DNA of 64,000 nucleotides. It comes from Pedosphaera parvula Ellin514. GTDB taxonomy: Bacteria; Verrucomicrobiota; Verrucomicrobiia; Limisphaerales; Pedosphaeraceae. Below the pieces are notes generated by a model, which was given only the letters and a program-made list of their open reading frames with translations, had not been told where the DNA came from and did not search any database. The position numbers were made by a program, and so were the translations under genes. The stretch's first letter is position 1. Each line of letters begins with the position of its first letter. Below are positions 1-9,011 of the stretch, piece by piece. The DNA is taken from contig NZ_ABOX02000004.1 in assembly GCF_000172555.1 (NCBI RefSeq), forward strand, positions 186,001-250,000, written 5' to 3'.

Positions 1-1
1 C

Positions 2-937
2 TGCGTCTGGACCAAGATTCTTCATGGGCGGGTTATTGGCCAGGATGAAGCCGTGCAAGCTGTGACCGATGCGGTAATTCGCGCCCGCTCCGGTTTGAAA
101 GATCCCAAACGTCCGATTGGTTCATTCATCTTCCTGGGCCCTACTGGCGTCGGAAAAACCGAGTTGGCCCGCGCCCTGGCAGAAACGATGTTCGACAGCG
201 AGGAGAACATGGTCCGCATCGACATGAGTGAATACATGGAGAAGCATGCGGTGGCCCGGCTGATTGGTGCGCCGCCCGGATATGTAGGTTATGAAGAAGG
301 CGGTCAACTGACTGAAGCCGTCCGGCGCAAGCCGTATAGCGTCATTCTCTTTGATGAAATTGAAAAGGCCCACCACGATGTCTTTAACATTTTATTGCAA
401 GTGTTGGATGAAGGCCGGTTGACTGACAGCCATGGTCGGACGGTGGATTTCAGGAACACCATCATCATCATGACGTCCAACATTGGCAGCCCGTACCTGA
501 CGCAACACGCGACGGAGACAGGAACCATTCCAGAGCGTGTTCGAAAGCAGGTGATGGCCGAAGTGCGGGATCATTTTCGTCCTGAATTCCTCAATCGCGT
601 GGATGAAATTGTCCTCTTCAAGCCACTGACGCTGGCAGAAATTGAAAGAGTGGTCGAGCTGCAACTGAAGCTGGTGCGTGAACGATTGGCTGAACGACAC
701 ATCGAGTTGGAATTGACCGACGCCGCCAAAGAGTTCATCGCACGATCAGGATTTGATCCGGTGTATGGTGCGCGTCCACTGAAAAGGTTTTTGCAACGAA
801 CGATCGAGACAGCCCTCGCACGCAAGTTACTAGCGGGAGAGGTTCACGAAAACAGTCATGTGCTGGTGGATCTTGAGAAGAACGAACTGGTCTTTACTTC
901 CCATCCGTTGCATGAACATATCAGGGAAGCTGCCTGA
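2..937 (+). CDS. clpB: ClpB disaggregase, C-terminal part (5' end outside window)
   Basis: This is the second AAA+ module and C-terminal domain of the ClpB/Hsp104 chaperone, the hexameric ATPase that threads aggregated proteins through its pore together with DnaK. The frame is open from base 2 and has no start inside the window, so about 311 residues of a protein usually near 860 are seen. Visible motifs in order are RVIGQDEAV, Walker [10 protein letters not shown], the pore-loop region [13 protein letters not shown], Walker [12 protein letters not shown], sensor-1 TSNIG, the arginine-finger region [11 protein letters not shown], and the sensor-2 stretch [10 protein letters not shown]. The gene ends in its usual place. 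The 155 bases before the next gene show no strong terminator. The D2 set is intact, so this should be a functional enzyme. ClpA/ClpC is less likely because the C-terminal extension is short and no ClpP-loop type sequence is seen. Confidence 0.96.
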   Translation, partial: CVWTKILHGRVIGQDEAVQAVTDAVIRARSGLKDPKRPIGSFIFLGPTGVGKTELARALAETMFDSEENMVRIDMSEYMEKHAVARLIGAPPGYVGYEEGGQLTEAVRRKPYSVILFDEIEKAHHDVFNILLQVLDEGRLTDSHGRTVDFRNTIIIMTSNIGSPYLTQHATETGTIPERVRKQVMAEVRDHFRPEFLNRVDEIVLFKPLTLAEIERVVELQLKLVRERLAERHIELELTDAAKEFIARSGFDPVYGARPLKRFLQRTIETALARKLLAGEVHENSHVLVDLEKNELVFTSHPLHEHIREAA

Positions 938-1092
938 ACTTTTCGGAAGGCGCATCTGGCGAAACGGTTGCCGGCCATATCCAACCCTCGTCTGTCAACC
1001 GATTCGCAACGTATGTCACCGACTGCATGAGGATCGAAAGAAATTAATGATCTCCTCATACGGCCCGGGAGAGGAGATAGAAACCGAACAGG

Positions 1093-2700
1093 ATGAGCAA
1101 AAATCGGATTATCATAGTTGGCGGTGGCTTCGGCGGAGTGAAGTGTGCCAAAACATTAAGCCGTGAACTGTCGCTCGACCATACAGAGGTGGTGCTTTTC
1201 AACCGTGAGAATCATCTCGTCTTCAGCCCGCTATTGGCGGAGGCTGTTGGTTCCTCCGTAAATCCGCTTGATGTTGTAGTGCCATTGCGCCAGTTGTTGC
1301 CGCGTGTCTTTTGCCGAACCGAGGAGGTGCAGAACATTGACCCACCAAGGAATGAAATCGAATACCTGGCGGAGGACTGCCAACCTGGTCGAATGCGTTA
1401 CGACCACCTGGTTGTTGCGTGTGGCAGCATGGCGAATCTTCATGTCGTGCCCGGCATGGCGGATCATGCCTTTCCCCTGAAGAACGTCGGTGACGCCATA
1501 ACACTGCGCTCGCACATCATGGAGGAAATGGAGAAGGCTGAAGTTTGCGCCGACCCGGAGCGGCGGCGGTGGCATCTCACCTTCATCGTGGTAGGCGGTG
1601 GATACAGCGGTGTGGAAGTTGCCGGTGAAATCAATGATCTTGTCCGCAGCAGCACGCGCTATTTTCAAAACGTCCGCGCGCAGGATGTGAAGGTCATTTT
1701 GATTCATTCCCGCCACCAGATTCTGCCGGAAATCGGTTCCCGTCTACGCGAGTTCACCCGCAGGAAAATGGAGCAAAGAGGTGTCAAAGTCATGCTTGAC
1801 ACATGTGTCAAGCTGGCATCGCCCGAAGGCGTGGTTCTAAAAGACGGCGAGTTCTTAAAAGGCGGCACCATCGTTTGCACGATAGGCAACTCGCCAACGT
1901 CAATCGTCGAAGCCCTCACGACGGCGAAGGAGAATGGCCGCCTGGCAACCAGGCCAGACATGCGCCTGCGCGACTGGTCCAATGTATGGGCCGTCGGCGA
2001 TTGCGCCCAGATCATCAATGGCCATGATGGCCGACCGTCACCGCCAACAGGCCAGTTTGCGGAACGCCAGGGCACGCAGTGTGCACACAATATCATCAGG
2101 GTGTTGAACAACCGGGAGACGAAACCGTTTTCCTTCAAGCCGCTCGGGGAACTCTGTTCCATTGGCGGCCATTCCGCCGTGGCGGAAATATTTGGCCATG
2201 ATTTGGCCGGGTTCGCCGCATGGTTTGTCTGGCGGGGCGTCTACCTGTTCAAGCTCCCGACGTGGGCCAGGCGCTTTCAGGTTGGGCTCGATTGGTTTCT
2301 GCTGCTCCTATTCCCGCGAGATCTCTCGCATCTGCGTGACCGTCAAACGGACCGCGTCACGCGAACGCGCTATCAGCCGGGAGATTTTATCTTTCAACAG
2401 GGTGAACCACGAACAGACTTCTATGTGGTCACGCACGGGGAAGTGGAAGTGCTCGATGGGGCAGCAAAGGATCCTGAGCATGCGGCGTTAGCGGTGCTTG
2501 GACCCGGCTCGTTCTTCGGAGAAAAATCGCTGCTTAATACCGAGCCGCGCATCACTTCCGTGAGGGCACGGACTTCCGTGGAAGTGCTGGTAATGGGAAA
2601 AAATGTGTTCACGCAAATCTCTCCAGCTCTTGGCCCCCTTCGAGATGCCCTGGCTCAAACCCTCAACTGCCGCACGCTTCAATGGGAGGCAAACACCTGA
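1093..2700 (+). CDS. Type II NADH:quinone oxidoreductase fused to a C-terminal cNMP-binding domain
   Basis: A single-subunit, non-proton-pumping NADH dehydrogenase (NDH-2), expected on the inner face of the membrane, passing electrons from NADH through FAD to quinone. The FAD Rossmann motif GGGFGG is at residues 10-15, the NAD motif GGGYSG at 168-173 and the late FAD motif WAVGDC at 299-304. An amphipathic/hydrophobic stretch at about 373-410 is the usual NDH-2 membrane anchor. Residues 420-535 form a CRP-type cyclic-nucleotide-binding fold, in which the cassette glutamate (FGE, E477) and arginine (PR, R486) are kept. Ordinary NDH-2 is about 400-430 residues, so the last 110 are an added regulatory module. 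A purine-rich stretch (gagaggagat) lies upstream of the ATG. It heads a redox cluster whose fourth member also carries a cNMP domain. The fusion is seen directly; ligand control is inferred. Confidence 0.93.
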   Translation: MSKNRIIIVGGGFGGVKCAKTLSRELSLDHTEVVLFNRENHLVFSPLLAEAVGSSVNPLDVVVPLRQLLPRVFCRTEEVQNIDPPRNEIEYLAEDCQPGRMRYDHLVVACGSMANLHVVPGMADHAFPLKNVGDAITLRSHIMEEMEKAEVCADPERRRWHLTFIVVGGGYSGVEVAGEINDLVRSSTRYFQNVRAQDVKVILIHSRHQILPEIGSRLREFTRRKMEQRGVKVMLDTCVKLASPEGVVLKDGEFLKGGTIVCTIGNSPTSIVEALTTAKENGRLATRPDMRLRDWSNVWAVGDCAQIINGHDGRPSPPTGQFAERQGTQCAHNIIRVLNNRETKPFSFKPLGELCSIGGHSAVAEIFGHDLAGFAAWFVWRGVYLFKLPTWARRFQVGLDWFLLLLFPRDLSHLRDRQTDRVTRTRYQPGDFIFQQGEPRTDFYVVTHGEVEVLDGAAKDPEHAALAVLGPGSFFGEKSLLNTEPRITSVRARTSVEVLVMGKNVFTQISPALGPLRDALAQTLNCRTLQWEANT

Positions 2701-2716
2701 TTGACTTTCTCGAACC

Positions 2717-2830
2717 ATGGTTGAGCCTGAAATTAAAGATTATGAAATTTATTTAGAGTTGGATGATCTTCGCCATGAAGTGTGGAGAAAATTGAAGCAT
2801 TGGTTCAGCCGTGTTTATCCGCTCGTGTGA
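2717..2830 (+). CDS. Possible 37-aa ORF between NDH-2 and MDR genes
   Basis: An ATG-started frame of 37 codons that opens 16 bases after the NDH-2 stop. The peptide is rich in charged and aromatic residues (starts MVEPEIKDYEIYLELDDL, ends HWFSRVYPLV). There is no Shine-Dalgarno sequence in front and no family is recognised. It could be a chance frame or a remnant of a longer gene. Confidence 0.2.
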   Translation: MVEPEIKDYEIYLELDDLRHEVWRKLKHWFSRVYPLV

Positions 2831-2867
2831 ATAAAGGATTCTGAAGCGACGAAGAGGAAGGAGAAAT

Positions 2868-3920
2868 ATGAACAAGGATGACATTTCAGCGGTGGGCGCT
2901 GTCAGACGGCTTTCGCAACCAAAAAAGCGCGCACGGCAAGCCGCCAAATCACGAATCGAGGAGAAGAAGACCACAATGAAGGCGGCCGCCATCGATAAGT
3001 TTGGTCCGCCATCGGTTTTAAAACTGCATATGCTGCCGATGCCCAAGCCCGGGCCGGGCGAAGTGCTCATTGCACTGCGTGCAGCCGGCATTGGCGTATG
3101 GGACGGGGACATACGGGGAGGATGGTGGCCGCAGGGACGTCCCAAGTTTCCACTGGTTCTTGGATCAGACGGCGCGGGAATTGTGGTTACGAAAGGAGTG
3201 CGTGTAAGACGTTTTCGCGAGGGCGACCGGGTATGGGCCTATGAATTCATCAATCCGAAAGGTGGATTCTATGCCGAGTATGCGGCAGTAGACGCTGAGC
3301 ATGTCGGACGCCTGCCGCGGCGATTGGATTTTTTGCATGCTGGTGCTTCAGCTGTGACCGGGCTAACTGCGCTTCAGGGGATCGACGACCATTTGCGGGT
3401 TCGAAAGGGCGAGACGGTGTTGATCTTTGGTGCATCCGGCGCGGTGGGCACGCTGGCAGTGCAATTTGCGAAGCGCCGGGGCGCTAAGGTATTGGGAACT
3501 GCATCAGGAAGTGAAGCAACAAAACTCGTTCGCCGCCTTGGCGCTACTGGCGTATTTGATCCGCGAAGTAAAAACGCCGTGGAACAGCTCAAGGCGCTGG
3601 CACCTGGCGGAATCAATGCGGTTCTTGCTCTCGCGGGTGGGAATATGCTTGAGCGATGCATCGATCTCGTGCGCCCGGGAGGAAGGGTGGCACATCCGAA
3701 CGGTGTTGAACCCGAACCAAAGCAAAGGAAAAACGTCCGGGTGCTCGCCTACGATGCAGCAGCAGGTCGGAGGGAGTCCGAACGTCTGGACCGCGCGGTG
3801 GAGGAAGCCCGGCTCCGCGTGCCCATTGCAGCGATTTACCCATTGGCACAGGCTGCGAAGGCTCACCAACGTCTCGAGAAGGGTCATGTCCTGGGCAGAA
3901 TCGTGCTCGAAATCAAGTAA
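2868..3920 (+). CDS. MDR-family NAD(P)-dependent oxidoreductase, quinone-oxidoreductase-like
   Basis: A medium-chain dehydrogenase/reductase of the zinc-free quinone-oxidoreductase type. The GroES-like half (LVLGSDGAGIVV, then FREGDRVWAY) is followed by the Rossmann half with VLIFGASGAVGTLAVQFAKRRGAKVLGTASG. The cysteines and histidines that bind catalytic or structural zinc in alcohol dehydrogenases are not seen, so hydride transfer to enones or quinones is more likely than alcohol oxidation. A good Shine-Dalgarno sequence (aaggagaa) stands before the ATG at 2868. That start gives a 36-residue basic extension ahead of the family's usual start, MKAAAIDKFG, whose ATG is at 2976 and also follows a purine-rich stretch. 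Either start is possible. The gene lies between the two cNMP-fused flavoproteins in the same orientation and is probably co-transcribed with them. Confidence 0.88.
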   Translation: MNKDDISAVGAVRRLSQPKKRARQAAKSRIEEKKTTMKAAAIDKFGPPSVLKLHMLPMPKPGPGEVLIALRAAGIGVWDGDIRGGWWPQGRPKFPLVLGSDGAGIVVTKGVRVRRFREGDRVWAYEFINPKGGFYAEYAAVDAEHVGRLPRRLDFLHAGASAVTGLTALQGIDDHLRVRKGETVLIFGASGAVGTLAVQFAKRRGAKVLGTASGSEATKLVRRLGATGVFDPRSKNAVEQLKALAPGGINAVLALAGGNMLERCIDLVRPGGRVAHPNGVEPEPKQRKNVRVLAYDAAAGRRESERLDRAVEEARLRVPIAAIYPLAQAAKAHQRLEKGHVLGRIVLEIK

Positions 3921-3939
3921 CTCAACGGCTGGCATTCCC

Positions 3940-5694
3940 ATGAAATCTCACCCAATAGCATTTTCCAACATCGAAGCTGCCTGTCCCAAGCTGGACGACG
4001 CACAAATCCAGGAATTGGCCAGGGTTGCCAAGTGCAAAGAGTTTCACGCAGGAGAGACCCTGCTGGCTGCAGGTGAACGCGAACTCAGATTCTTCGTGAT
4101 CAAAGAGGGTGAAGTCGCCATCGTTGATCCTGTTTCCGAGAAGAAAGAGCCAGTTACGGTGCTTGGGCCCGGACAATTCACCGGCGATGTTGAACTTCTG
4201 GCTGGCCGGCCATCAGCCGTGAGTGCCATTGCTCAATCTGATTGTGAAGTGTACGAAGTTTCCGCGGACGACCTGAAGCGTGTCCTGAGTGATCTGCCAC
4301 GCATAGGCGATACCCTGCTCCGGGCCTTTCTCATGCGCAGACAGTTGATTGAGGAGTTTGGTTTGGGGGCTTTACGCGTCATCGGCTCGCGCTATTCCAA
4401 GGACACACATCGGATTTGCGAGTTTCTGGCGAAAAACAAAATCCCGTTTAACTGGCTTGACCTGGAGAGCGATCCGCAAATGGAGGCGCTGCTGGCACGG
4501 TTCAAGATCACCGCCGATCAAACGCCGGTGGTTGTCTGCGGCAACGATAAGCTCCTGCGCAATCCTTCCAACGCCGAGTTGGCGGATTGCCTCGGAATTC
4601 GAAAACCAATTGAACAGACGACCTACGATCTCGTGATCATTGGGGCGGGGCCGGCGGGACTGGCGGCTGCCGTGTACGGGGCTTCGGAGGGTTTGAAGAC
4701 ATTGCTCCTCGACCGGGTGGGACCAGGAGGACAAGCGGGGACCAGTTCAAAAATCGAAAATTACATGGGCTTTCCAGAAGGTCTTTCAGGGATTGATCTG
4801 GCTGATAGAGCCGTGATTCAGGCCGAGAAGTTTGGCACGATATTATCGACTCCGGCGGAAGTAGCCGGGCTGGAGAGTGAGAGCGGATATCACAAATTGC
4901 GCATGGACAGCGGCGAGGAGGTATTAACAAAATGCGTGCTCATTGCCTCGGGGGCATACTATCGAAAGCTAAATCTTCCCAATTTTGACAAATTTGAAGG
5001 TGCCGGAGTGTACCATGCTGCCACCGCAGTGGAAGCTCCATTGTGTCGCCAGGCCCAAGTGGTGGTGGTTGGCGGGGGAAATTCTGCCGGTCAGGCGGCG
5101 GTTTTTCTTTCCGAACAGGCCAGCAAAGTGCTGTTGGTAATTCGTGGGGACAAGCTAGGAAAAAACATGTCGTATTATTTGGTGCGTCGCATCGAGCAAA
5201 CGCCCAACATAGAAGTGCATCGCAACACAGAGGTTACCGGATTGCATGGTGACAAGTCGCTTGCCGCTGTGGATTTGACGAATAATAAAACCCACGAAAC
5301 GGAAACGATTGGCTGTCCGGCTGTCTTTGTTTTCATCGGTGCGGTGCCGCACACGACCTGGGTGCCGCCCACGATCCGGCTGGATGACAAGGGATTTGTG
5401 GAAACGGGTCAACAGGTTGCAGAATCCGGAGCCTGGTCATTGCAGCGCCAGCCTTATATGCTGGAGACGACTGTGCCGGGAATATTTGCCGCGGGAGATG
5501 TGCGACTCGGCTCGATCAAACGCGTGGCTTCGGCAGTCGGAGAAGGGTCCATGGCGGTGCAGTTTGTTCACCAATTCCTCGCGGGCAGTCAAAAGCAGAT
5601 GACCAGCCAACAACCTTCAGCAAGCGAACGTAAAACTGAAATTTCTACCTATGAAGACCGCGAGCATCAACACCGTGAAGTTGCCATCAGGTAA
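3940..5694 (+). CDS. cNMP-binding / glutaredoxin-like / thioredoxin-reductase-like flavoprotein, lacking CxxC
   Basis: A 584-residue three-part protein. Residues 10-135 form a cyclic-nucleotide-binding fold, 145-222 a short glutaredoxin-like alpha/beta region, and 228-555 a thioredoxin-reductase-type FAD/NAD enzyme (GAGPAG at 235-240, GPGGQAG at 261-267, GGGNSAG at 378-384, final FAD motif FAAGDVR). Where thioredoxin reductase carries its redox CxxC, this protein reads YHAAT (358-362), so the usual dithiol chemistry cannot occur there. The cNMP cassette reads GDVELLAGRPSAVS, without the canonical 'PR-[ST]-A' arginine spacing, unlike the NDH-2 partner. The frame stays open upstream into the MDR gene, but the homologous part starts at this ATG, 20 bases after the MDR stop. 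The 3' end overlaps the aldo/keto reductase start by 44 bases. The electron acceptor is unknown. Confidence 0.9.
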   Translation: MKSHPIAFSNIEAACPKLDDAQIQELARVAKCKEFHAGETLLAAGERELRFFVIKEGEVAIVDPVSEKKEPVTVLGPGQFTGDVELLAGRPSAVSAIAQSDCEVYEVSADDLKRVLSDLPRIGDTLLRAFLMRRQLIEEFGLGALRVIGSRYSKDTHRICEFLAKNKIPFNWLDLESDPQMEALLARFKITADQTPVVVCGNDKLLRNPSNAELADCLGIRKPIEQTTYDLVIIGAGPAGLAAAVYGASEGLKTLLLDRVGPGGQAGTSSKIENYMGFPEGLSGIDLADRAVIQAEKFGTILSTPAEVAGLESESGYHKLRMDSGEEVLTKCVLIASGAYYRKLNLPNFDKFEGAGVYHAATAVEAPLCRQAQVVVVGGGNSAGQAAVFLSEQASKVLLVIRGDKLGKNMSYYLVRRIEQTPNIEVHRNTEVTGLHGDKSLAAVDLTNNKTHETETIGCPAVFVFIGAVPHTTWVPPTIRLDDKGFVETGQQVAESGAWSLQRQPYMLETTVPGIFAAGDVRLGSIKRVASAVGEGSMAVQFVHQFLAGSQKQMTSQQPSASERKTEISTYEDREHQHREVAIR

Positions 5695-6499
5695 ACGCGT
5701 GCCGGCATTTGGCCTGGGCACCTGGTATATGGGAGAAGACCCGGCAACACATGCCGAGGAACTGGCCACGCTTCGACTGGGACTGGACATGGGGGCCACC
5801 TTAATCGATACCGCCGAGATGTATGGCGAAGGCCGTTCCGAGAAACTGGTGGGTGAAGCCATCGAAGGGCGGCGTGACGAGGTATTCCTGGTGGACAAGG
5901 TTCTGCCACAAAATGCCTCGCGGAGACGGATGTCCAAGTTTTGCGACAGCAGTCTGCGGCGGCTGGGCACCGATCGGATTGATCTTTATCTGTTGCATTG
6001 GCGCGGAGAAGTGCCGCTGCTGGAAACCGTGGAGGCTTTCAAGGAATTGCGGCACGCTGGCAAAATTCTTGCCTACGGAGTGAGCAACTTTGACATCACG
6101 GACATGGAGGAGTTGTGGTCGATTCCCGTAGGTACGGATGTACAGACTGACCAGGTGCTCTACAATCTCACACGACGGGGCATTGAATGGGACCTGTTGC
6201 CGTGGCTGCGTGAACGTCGCGTTCCGATCATGGCCTATTCACCGATTGAGCGTTCGCAACTGGTGACCAATCAAAAACTCGTTCAATTCGCGGAGCGTTA
6301 CGAGATGACGCCGGCACAGGTAGCACTCGCTTGGCTGCTCGCCAAAACGGATGTCATTGTTATCCCCAAAGCGAGCCAGCGCGAGCATTTGATCGAGAAT
6401 CTGGGAGCACTGGAGCATCATCTCACCAAGGCACAGCTTGCCGAGCTGGACCGCTTATTTCCCCCACCCTCCAGGCCTGTTCCACTGGAGATGATTTGA
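5651..6499 (+). CDS. Aldo/keto reductase
   Basis: A 282-residue NADPH-dependent aldo/keto reductase, a single (alpha/beta)8 barrel reducing carbonyls to alcohols. The catalytic tetrad is visible as D53 and Y58 (IDTAEMYGEG), K83 (VDKVLP) and H116 (YLLHWRG). The cofactor-end motif VIPKASQREHLIENL is also present. The length is normal for the family. The ATG lies inside the 3' end of the preceding flavoprotein gene, a 44-base overlap in another frame, which suggests translational coupling, and no separate Shine-Dalgarno sequence is obvious. It closes the redox cluster. The substrate cannot be told from sequence. Confidence 0.92.
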   Translation: MKTASINTVKLPSGKRVPAFGLGTWYMGEDPATHAEELATLRLGLDMGATLIDTAEMYGEGRSEKLVGEAIEGRRDEVFLVDKVLPQNASRRRMSKFCDSSLRRLGTDRIDLYLLHWRGEVPLLETVEAFKELRHAGKILAYGVSNFDITDMEELWSIPVGTDVQTDQVLYNLTRRGIEWDLLPWLRERRVPIMAYSPIERSQLVTNQKLVQFAERYEMTPAQVALAWLLAKTDVIVIPKASQREHLIENLGALEHHLTKAQLAELDRLFPPPSRPVPLEMI

Positions 6500-6535
6500 T
6501 GGTGGAAACTGACGCTTCGATCAAGGCGAAGAGTT

Positions 6536-6859
6536 TCAGTGATCACGCTTAAAGATGCTTAGCACTACGACAGCGGTAATAACAACGACCACGGCAGCGG
6601 TGACCATGAGAATGGAGTTCGTGCGGTATTTGCGCCGGACGTCAGCGTGCAGTTGGTTGGTGGGAATGGGGCCGCACTTTTGACATTTCAGCGGACTGAA
6701 AGCGGACGCAATCAAAGCTCCAATGAGTCCAAAGAGCATGCCCGGACCTCGACTGGCCTCGCGCTTCAGCTTGCCGCCACAACGCGGGCACCAGTAACCG
6801 GTCGGGACAGACGGAGGTGTCTGAGGCATCGAAGACGTTGCATTCTGATGGTCGCTCAT
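6536..6859 (-). CDS. Small zinc-ribbon membrane protein
   Basis: A 107-residue protein with an N-terminal zinc ribbon made of the knuckles CPRCGGKL and CQKCG, separated by a hydrophobic Gly/Ala-rich stretch (GMLFGLIGALIASAF), then one C-terminal membrane helix (SILMVTAAVVVVITAVVVLSIF). The knuckles are likely cytoplasmic. It is convergent with the aldo/keto reductase and divergent from the next gene. Its layout (knuckle, hydrophobic, knuckle, TM) differs from the paralogous pair at 43.7-44.4 kb, where the membrane helices come first. Function unknown. The regular CxxC spacing argues that the frame is real. Confidence 0.7.
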   Translation of the reverse strand: MSDHQNATSSMPQTPPSVPTGYWCPRCGGKLKREASRGPGMLFGLIGALIASAFSPLKCQKCGPIPTNQLHADVRRKYRTNSILMVTAAVVVVITAVVVLSIFKRDH

Positions 6860-7006
6860 GGGTTATTGATGGCTGCGTTTGGGTCAGCTTTTGTCGTTAT
6901 GATGAATAAGAACTTCTGCTCTGCGGCGGAAAATCTACAAATGTGGCTTCTGCGAGTCGAGGAGGAAATGGTTGCCATTTATTGTATGGTCAGGTGAAAT
7001 GTGGGC

Positions 7007-8095
7007 ATGGATGAAATGCCACCATTAAATGAGAACACGCCGAAGCAGCCCCCGCCGCTGCCATCGCAAATTCAAGCTTCTCTCAATTCATTATTTGAAC
7101 AAAAGGCAGCCACATTGAGCGTGTGGGCACCGATGCTGGCTCTGATACTCACTGCATCCTTGTATGGCCTGGTGCCCTCCGCAAGCGAGTGGGCGCAGAA
7201 GGGCAAATTTCTGGTCTTGAGCTTTGGTGGTTTGCTGATTCTTACCGGATTGATATCGGCAATCGTGGCATTGAGGAATAACGAGCGCGGAGTTTTTGGC
7301 CGGGCTTTGGCGGGGTTGCTGATTAATGCGGCCCTCATCGCTCTTTTGGTATTGGGTCTCCCAGTTGTATATGCAATCAAGGAACGAGTGCATAAACAGA
7401 AGGTAATGGCAAACGTGCAGGAGTCAGAGAGGCAACTGCAGGCCGATACCAAAAAGGCATTTGAAGCCGGCACCGGAACCAGGTCTGCGTCCGACCGGCT
7501 GCAAAAATTCCAAAAGAGCATGGAGAATGCCGCACAAGATTTGAAGGGCGATGATGCACTCGTGTTAAATGCTTCCAGTGCATATTTGAAACAATTACAG
7601 ATTCTGACCAAGCAATATACCGACGCGGCAAACCCAATCCTGCACCCGTCAGTATTGAACATGAGTGAGGTGAAAGAGAAGGAGGATTTGGATGTGAAGC
7701 GGAAGGCGGTGGTCAAATTCCTGATCGCAAATGAAGAGTTCAAGTTATTTATAATGAAAGGTGAGGCTCCACTGAAGGAAGAATTGGAAAAGCTGCACGT
7801 GTCTGAACGAACGGCGGAATCCTGCCTCCGAGGATTTAGAGGTAAGCAGTATCTTCGGACCACCGTGGTCAAGATCCGGGAGCTGGATACGCGGATCGGC
7901 AACACAACCTTGAGCATGCTGGATATTCTCGATACCAACTGGGGAAAATGGAATTATAGGAGCGACAAAAAGAACGTGTTAATCGAAGACCACGATGCGT
8001 TGGAACGGTACAACGCATTTTGCAAGGAATTAATGGCGGCCGGCCGGAGTCAGGCAATGCTGCAAAAGCAACTGTTGAAAGAGCAGGCAGAGTAG
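7007..8095 (+). CDS. Hypothetical membrane protein with long cytoplasmic helical tail
   Basis: A 362-residue protein of no recognised family. A Pro-rich N-terminus (KQPPPLPSQ) is followed by three membrane segments (about 38-58, 68-88, 100-125) and then a 230-residue hydrophilic, mostly helical tail rich in Lys/Glu/Gln. The ATG at 7007 follows 'aggtga' at a workable distance. A GTG two codons upstream is in frame but less likely. It is divergent from the zinc-ribbon gene, so the 147 bases between them must hold both promoters. No enzymatic motif is seen. Confidence 0.65.
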   Translation: MDEMPPLNENTPKQPPPLPSQIQASLNSLFEQKAATLSVWAPMLALILTASLYGLVPSASEWAQKGKFLVLSFGGLLILTGLISAIVALRNNERGVFGRALAGLLINAALIALLVLGLPVVYAIKERVHKQKVMANVQESERQLQADTKKAFEAGTGTRSASDRLQKFQKSMENAAQDLKGDDALVLNASSAYLKQLQILTKQYTDAANPILHPSVLNMSEVKEKEDLDVKRKAVVKFLIANEEFKLFIMKGEAPLKEELEKLHVSERTAESCLRGFRGKQYLRTTVVKIRELDTRIGNTTLSMLDILDTNWGKWNYRSDKKNVLIEDHDALERYNAFCKELMAAGRSQAMLQKQLLKEQAE

Positions 8096-8097
8096 AG

Positions 8098-8708
8098 TCG
8101 CCTAACAAGGCATGGTTTCTCATTCAGGCCGTCGGCAGCAATACTCCGAAGCGTGGTTATATTGAATGCCAGGCGCCTGCGGGCATGGCTAAGGAAATGA
8201 TTGCGGTTTACTGAAGGGTTGGATGAAAAGTTGATGATGGATGACATGGGAAAAACGCGTTTCAGGGAGGTTTCAAGCCAGAGCGCGAGGTCGGAGCCTG
8301 ACTGGCCATCGAACTTGACCAGGAGGGAATTCCGGGAGTTTGTAGCGAGAGGAGCAGAAGCAAAGGGACAAAAGAGACAGGCAAGGAGAGTCGCCAGCGA
8401 CAAACGCAATGATGCCGTTAAAAAGGGTTTTATAATTTGAATGGAGTCCGGACAGAATTAGCGTAGCGGCTATTCATGCAGTAATGGTTTGTGATTTGAA
8501 ATGAAAGCAGTTTGGAACAGGAATTGAAAGTCAGTTGAAGGAATCTGATGCAGTTGACACACAGTCCCAATGCATCACTGGGGCTTGTTTGGAGAGCGCC
8601 CGGAAGGACAGTATTAAGTGATATTATACTTTCGTTTTGAAGACAATTTCTCCTAGTGCGAGTCTGAAAAGACTCTACTATCAACGGCGTAAACAAGGAG
8701 ATGAAAAT
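8098..8708. other. Gap with no supported gene
   Basis: About 610 bases between the membrane protein and a small ORF. Only short frames of atypical composition occur. A minus-strand frame at 8050-8409 begins with a signal-like stretch but continues with no family resemblance. The sequence TATACT at 8625-8630 resembles a -10 element, but no matching -35 sits at the right distance. A well-placed aggag precedes the ATG at 8709. Confidence 0.4.
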
Positions 8709-9011
8709 ATGTTGTTCAACTTGAAAGATTCGCAGTCAAACCACCCCGCGAGAAAGGGCAATAGCGCCCGAAGTGTCGCCTGGTTTGCAGGGGCGTTGCG
8801 CGGCATTCAGCTTGGGCGTTGCACGGCGAGGGAAATGGGTGATTACGTAGAGCGGAAAATCGTAACCTCGGAGGGTTGCGGTACGTCTGCTAAAAACAGG
8901 CCCGGCAGGCGCAAAAGCAGGGGTTTGATGAATGGTGTGGCAGCGCCAGGCGTCGGAAATAGTGATGGCATGAGTGAGCGGCTCGGTATTCAATCGAAGG
9001 AATGCGGATAG
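8709..9011 (+). CDS. Hypothetical 100-aa ORF upstream of DUF1501 gene
   Basis: A frame of 100 codons with a good Shine-Dalgarno sequence (aaggag, 8 bases before the ATG). The product is basic and rich in Gly/Ser/Arg, with no signal peptide, membrane segment or known motif. It overlaps the most upstream possible start of the DUF1501 gene by 10 bases. In planctomycetes and verrucomicrobia a DUF1549/DUF1553 gene often precedes DUF1501, but none of its motifs is visible here. It could be a small leader gene or a relic. Confidence 0.35.
   Translation: MLFNLKDSQSNHPARKGNSARSVAWFAGALRGIQLGRCTAREMGDYVERKIVTSEGCGTSAKNRPGRRKSRGLMNGVAAPGVGNSDGMSERLGIQSKECG

Noticed and set aside
3427-3939. Upstream extension of the frame of the cNMP/TrxR-like gene into the MDR gene
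   Set aside because: This part is read through the MDR coding sequence in another frame, and its peptide is not of the family. The homologous protein starts at 3940.
7072-7938. 288-codon minus-strand frame opposite the helical membrane protein
   Set aside because: Ser/Ala/Arg-rich shadow of the plus-strand gene; the plus frame has a coherent TM and helix layout.
8050-8409. Minus-strand frame of 119 codons with a signal-like N-terminus
   Set aside because: It overlaps the 3' end of the plus-strand membrane protein, and the part after the hydrophobic start shows no coding character or family resemblance.
8554-8559. TTGACA as a -35 promoter element upstream of the DUF1501 region
   Set aside because: No -10 sequence at 16-18 bases; the TATACT at 8625 is too far.
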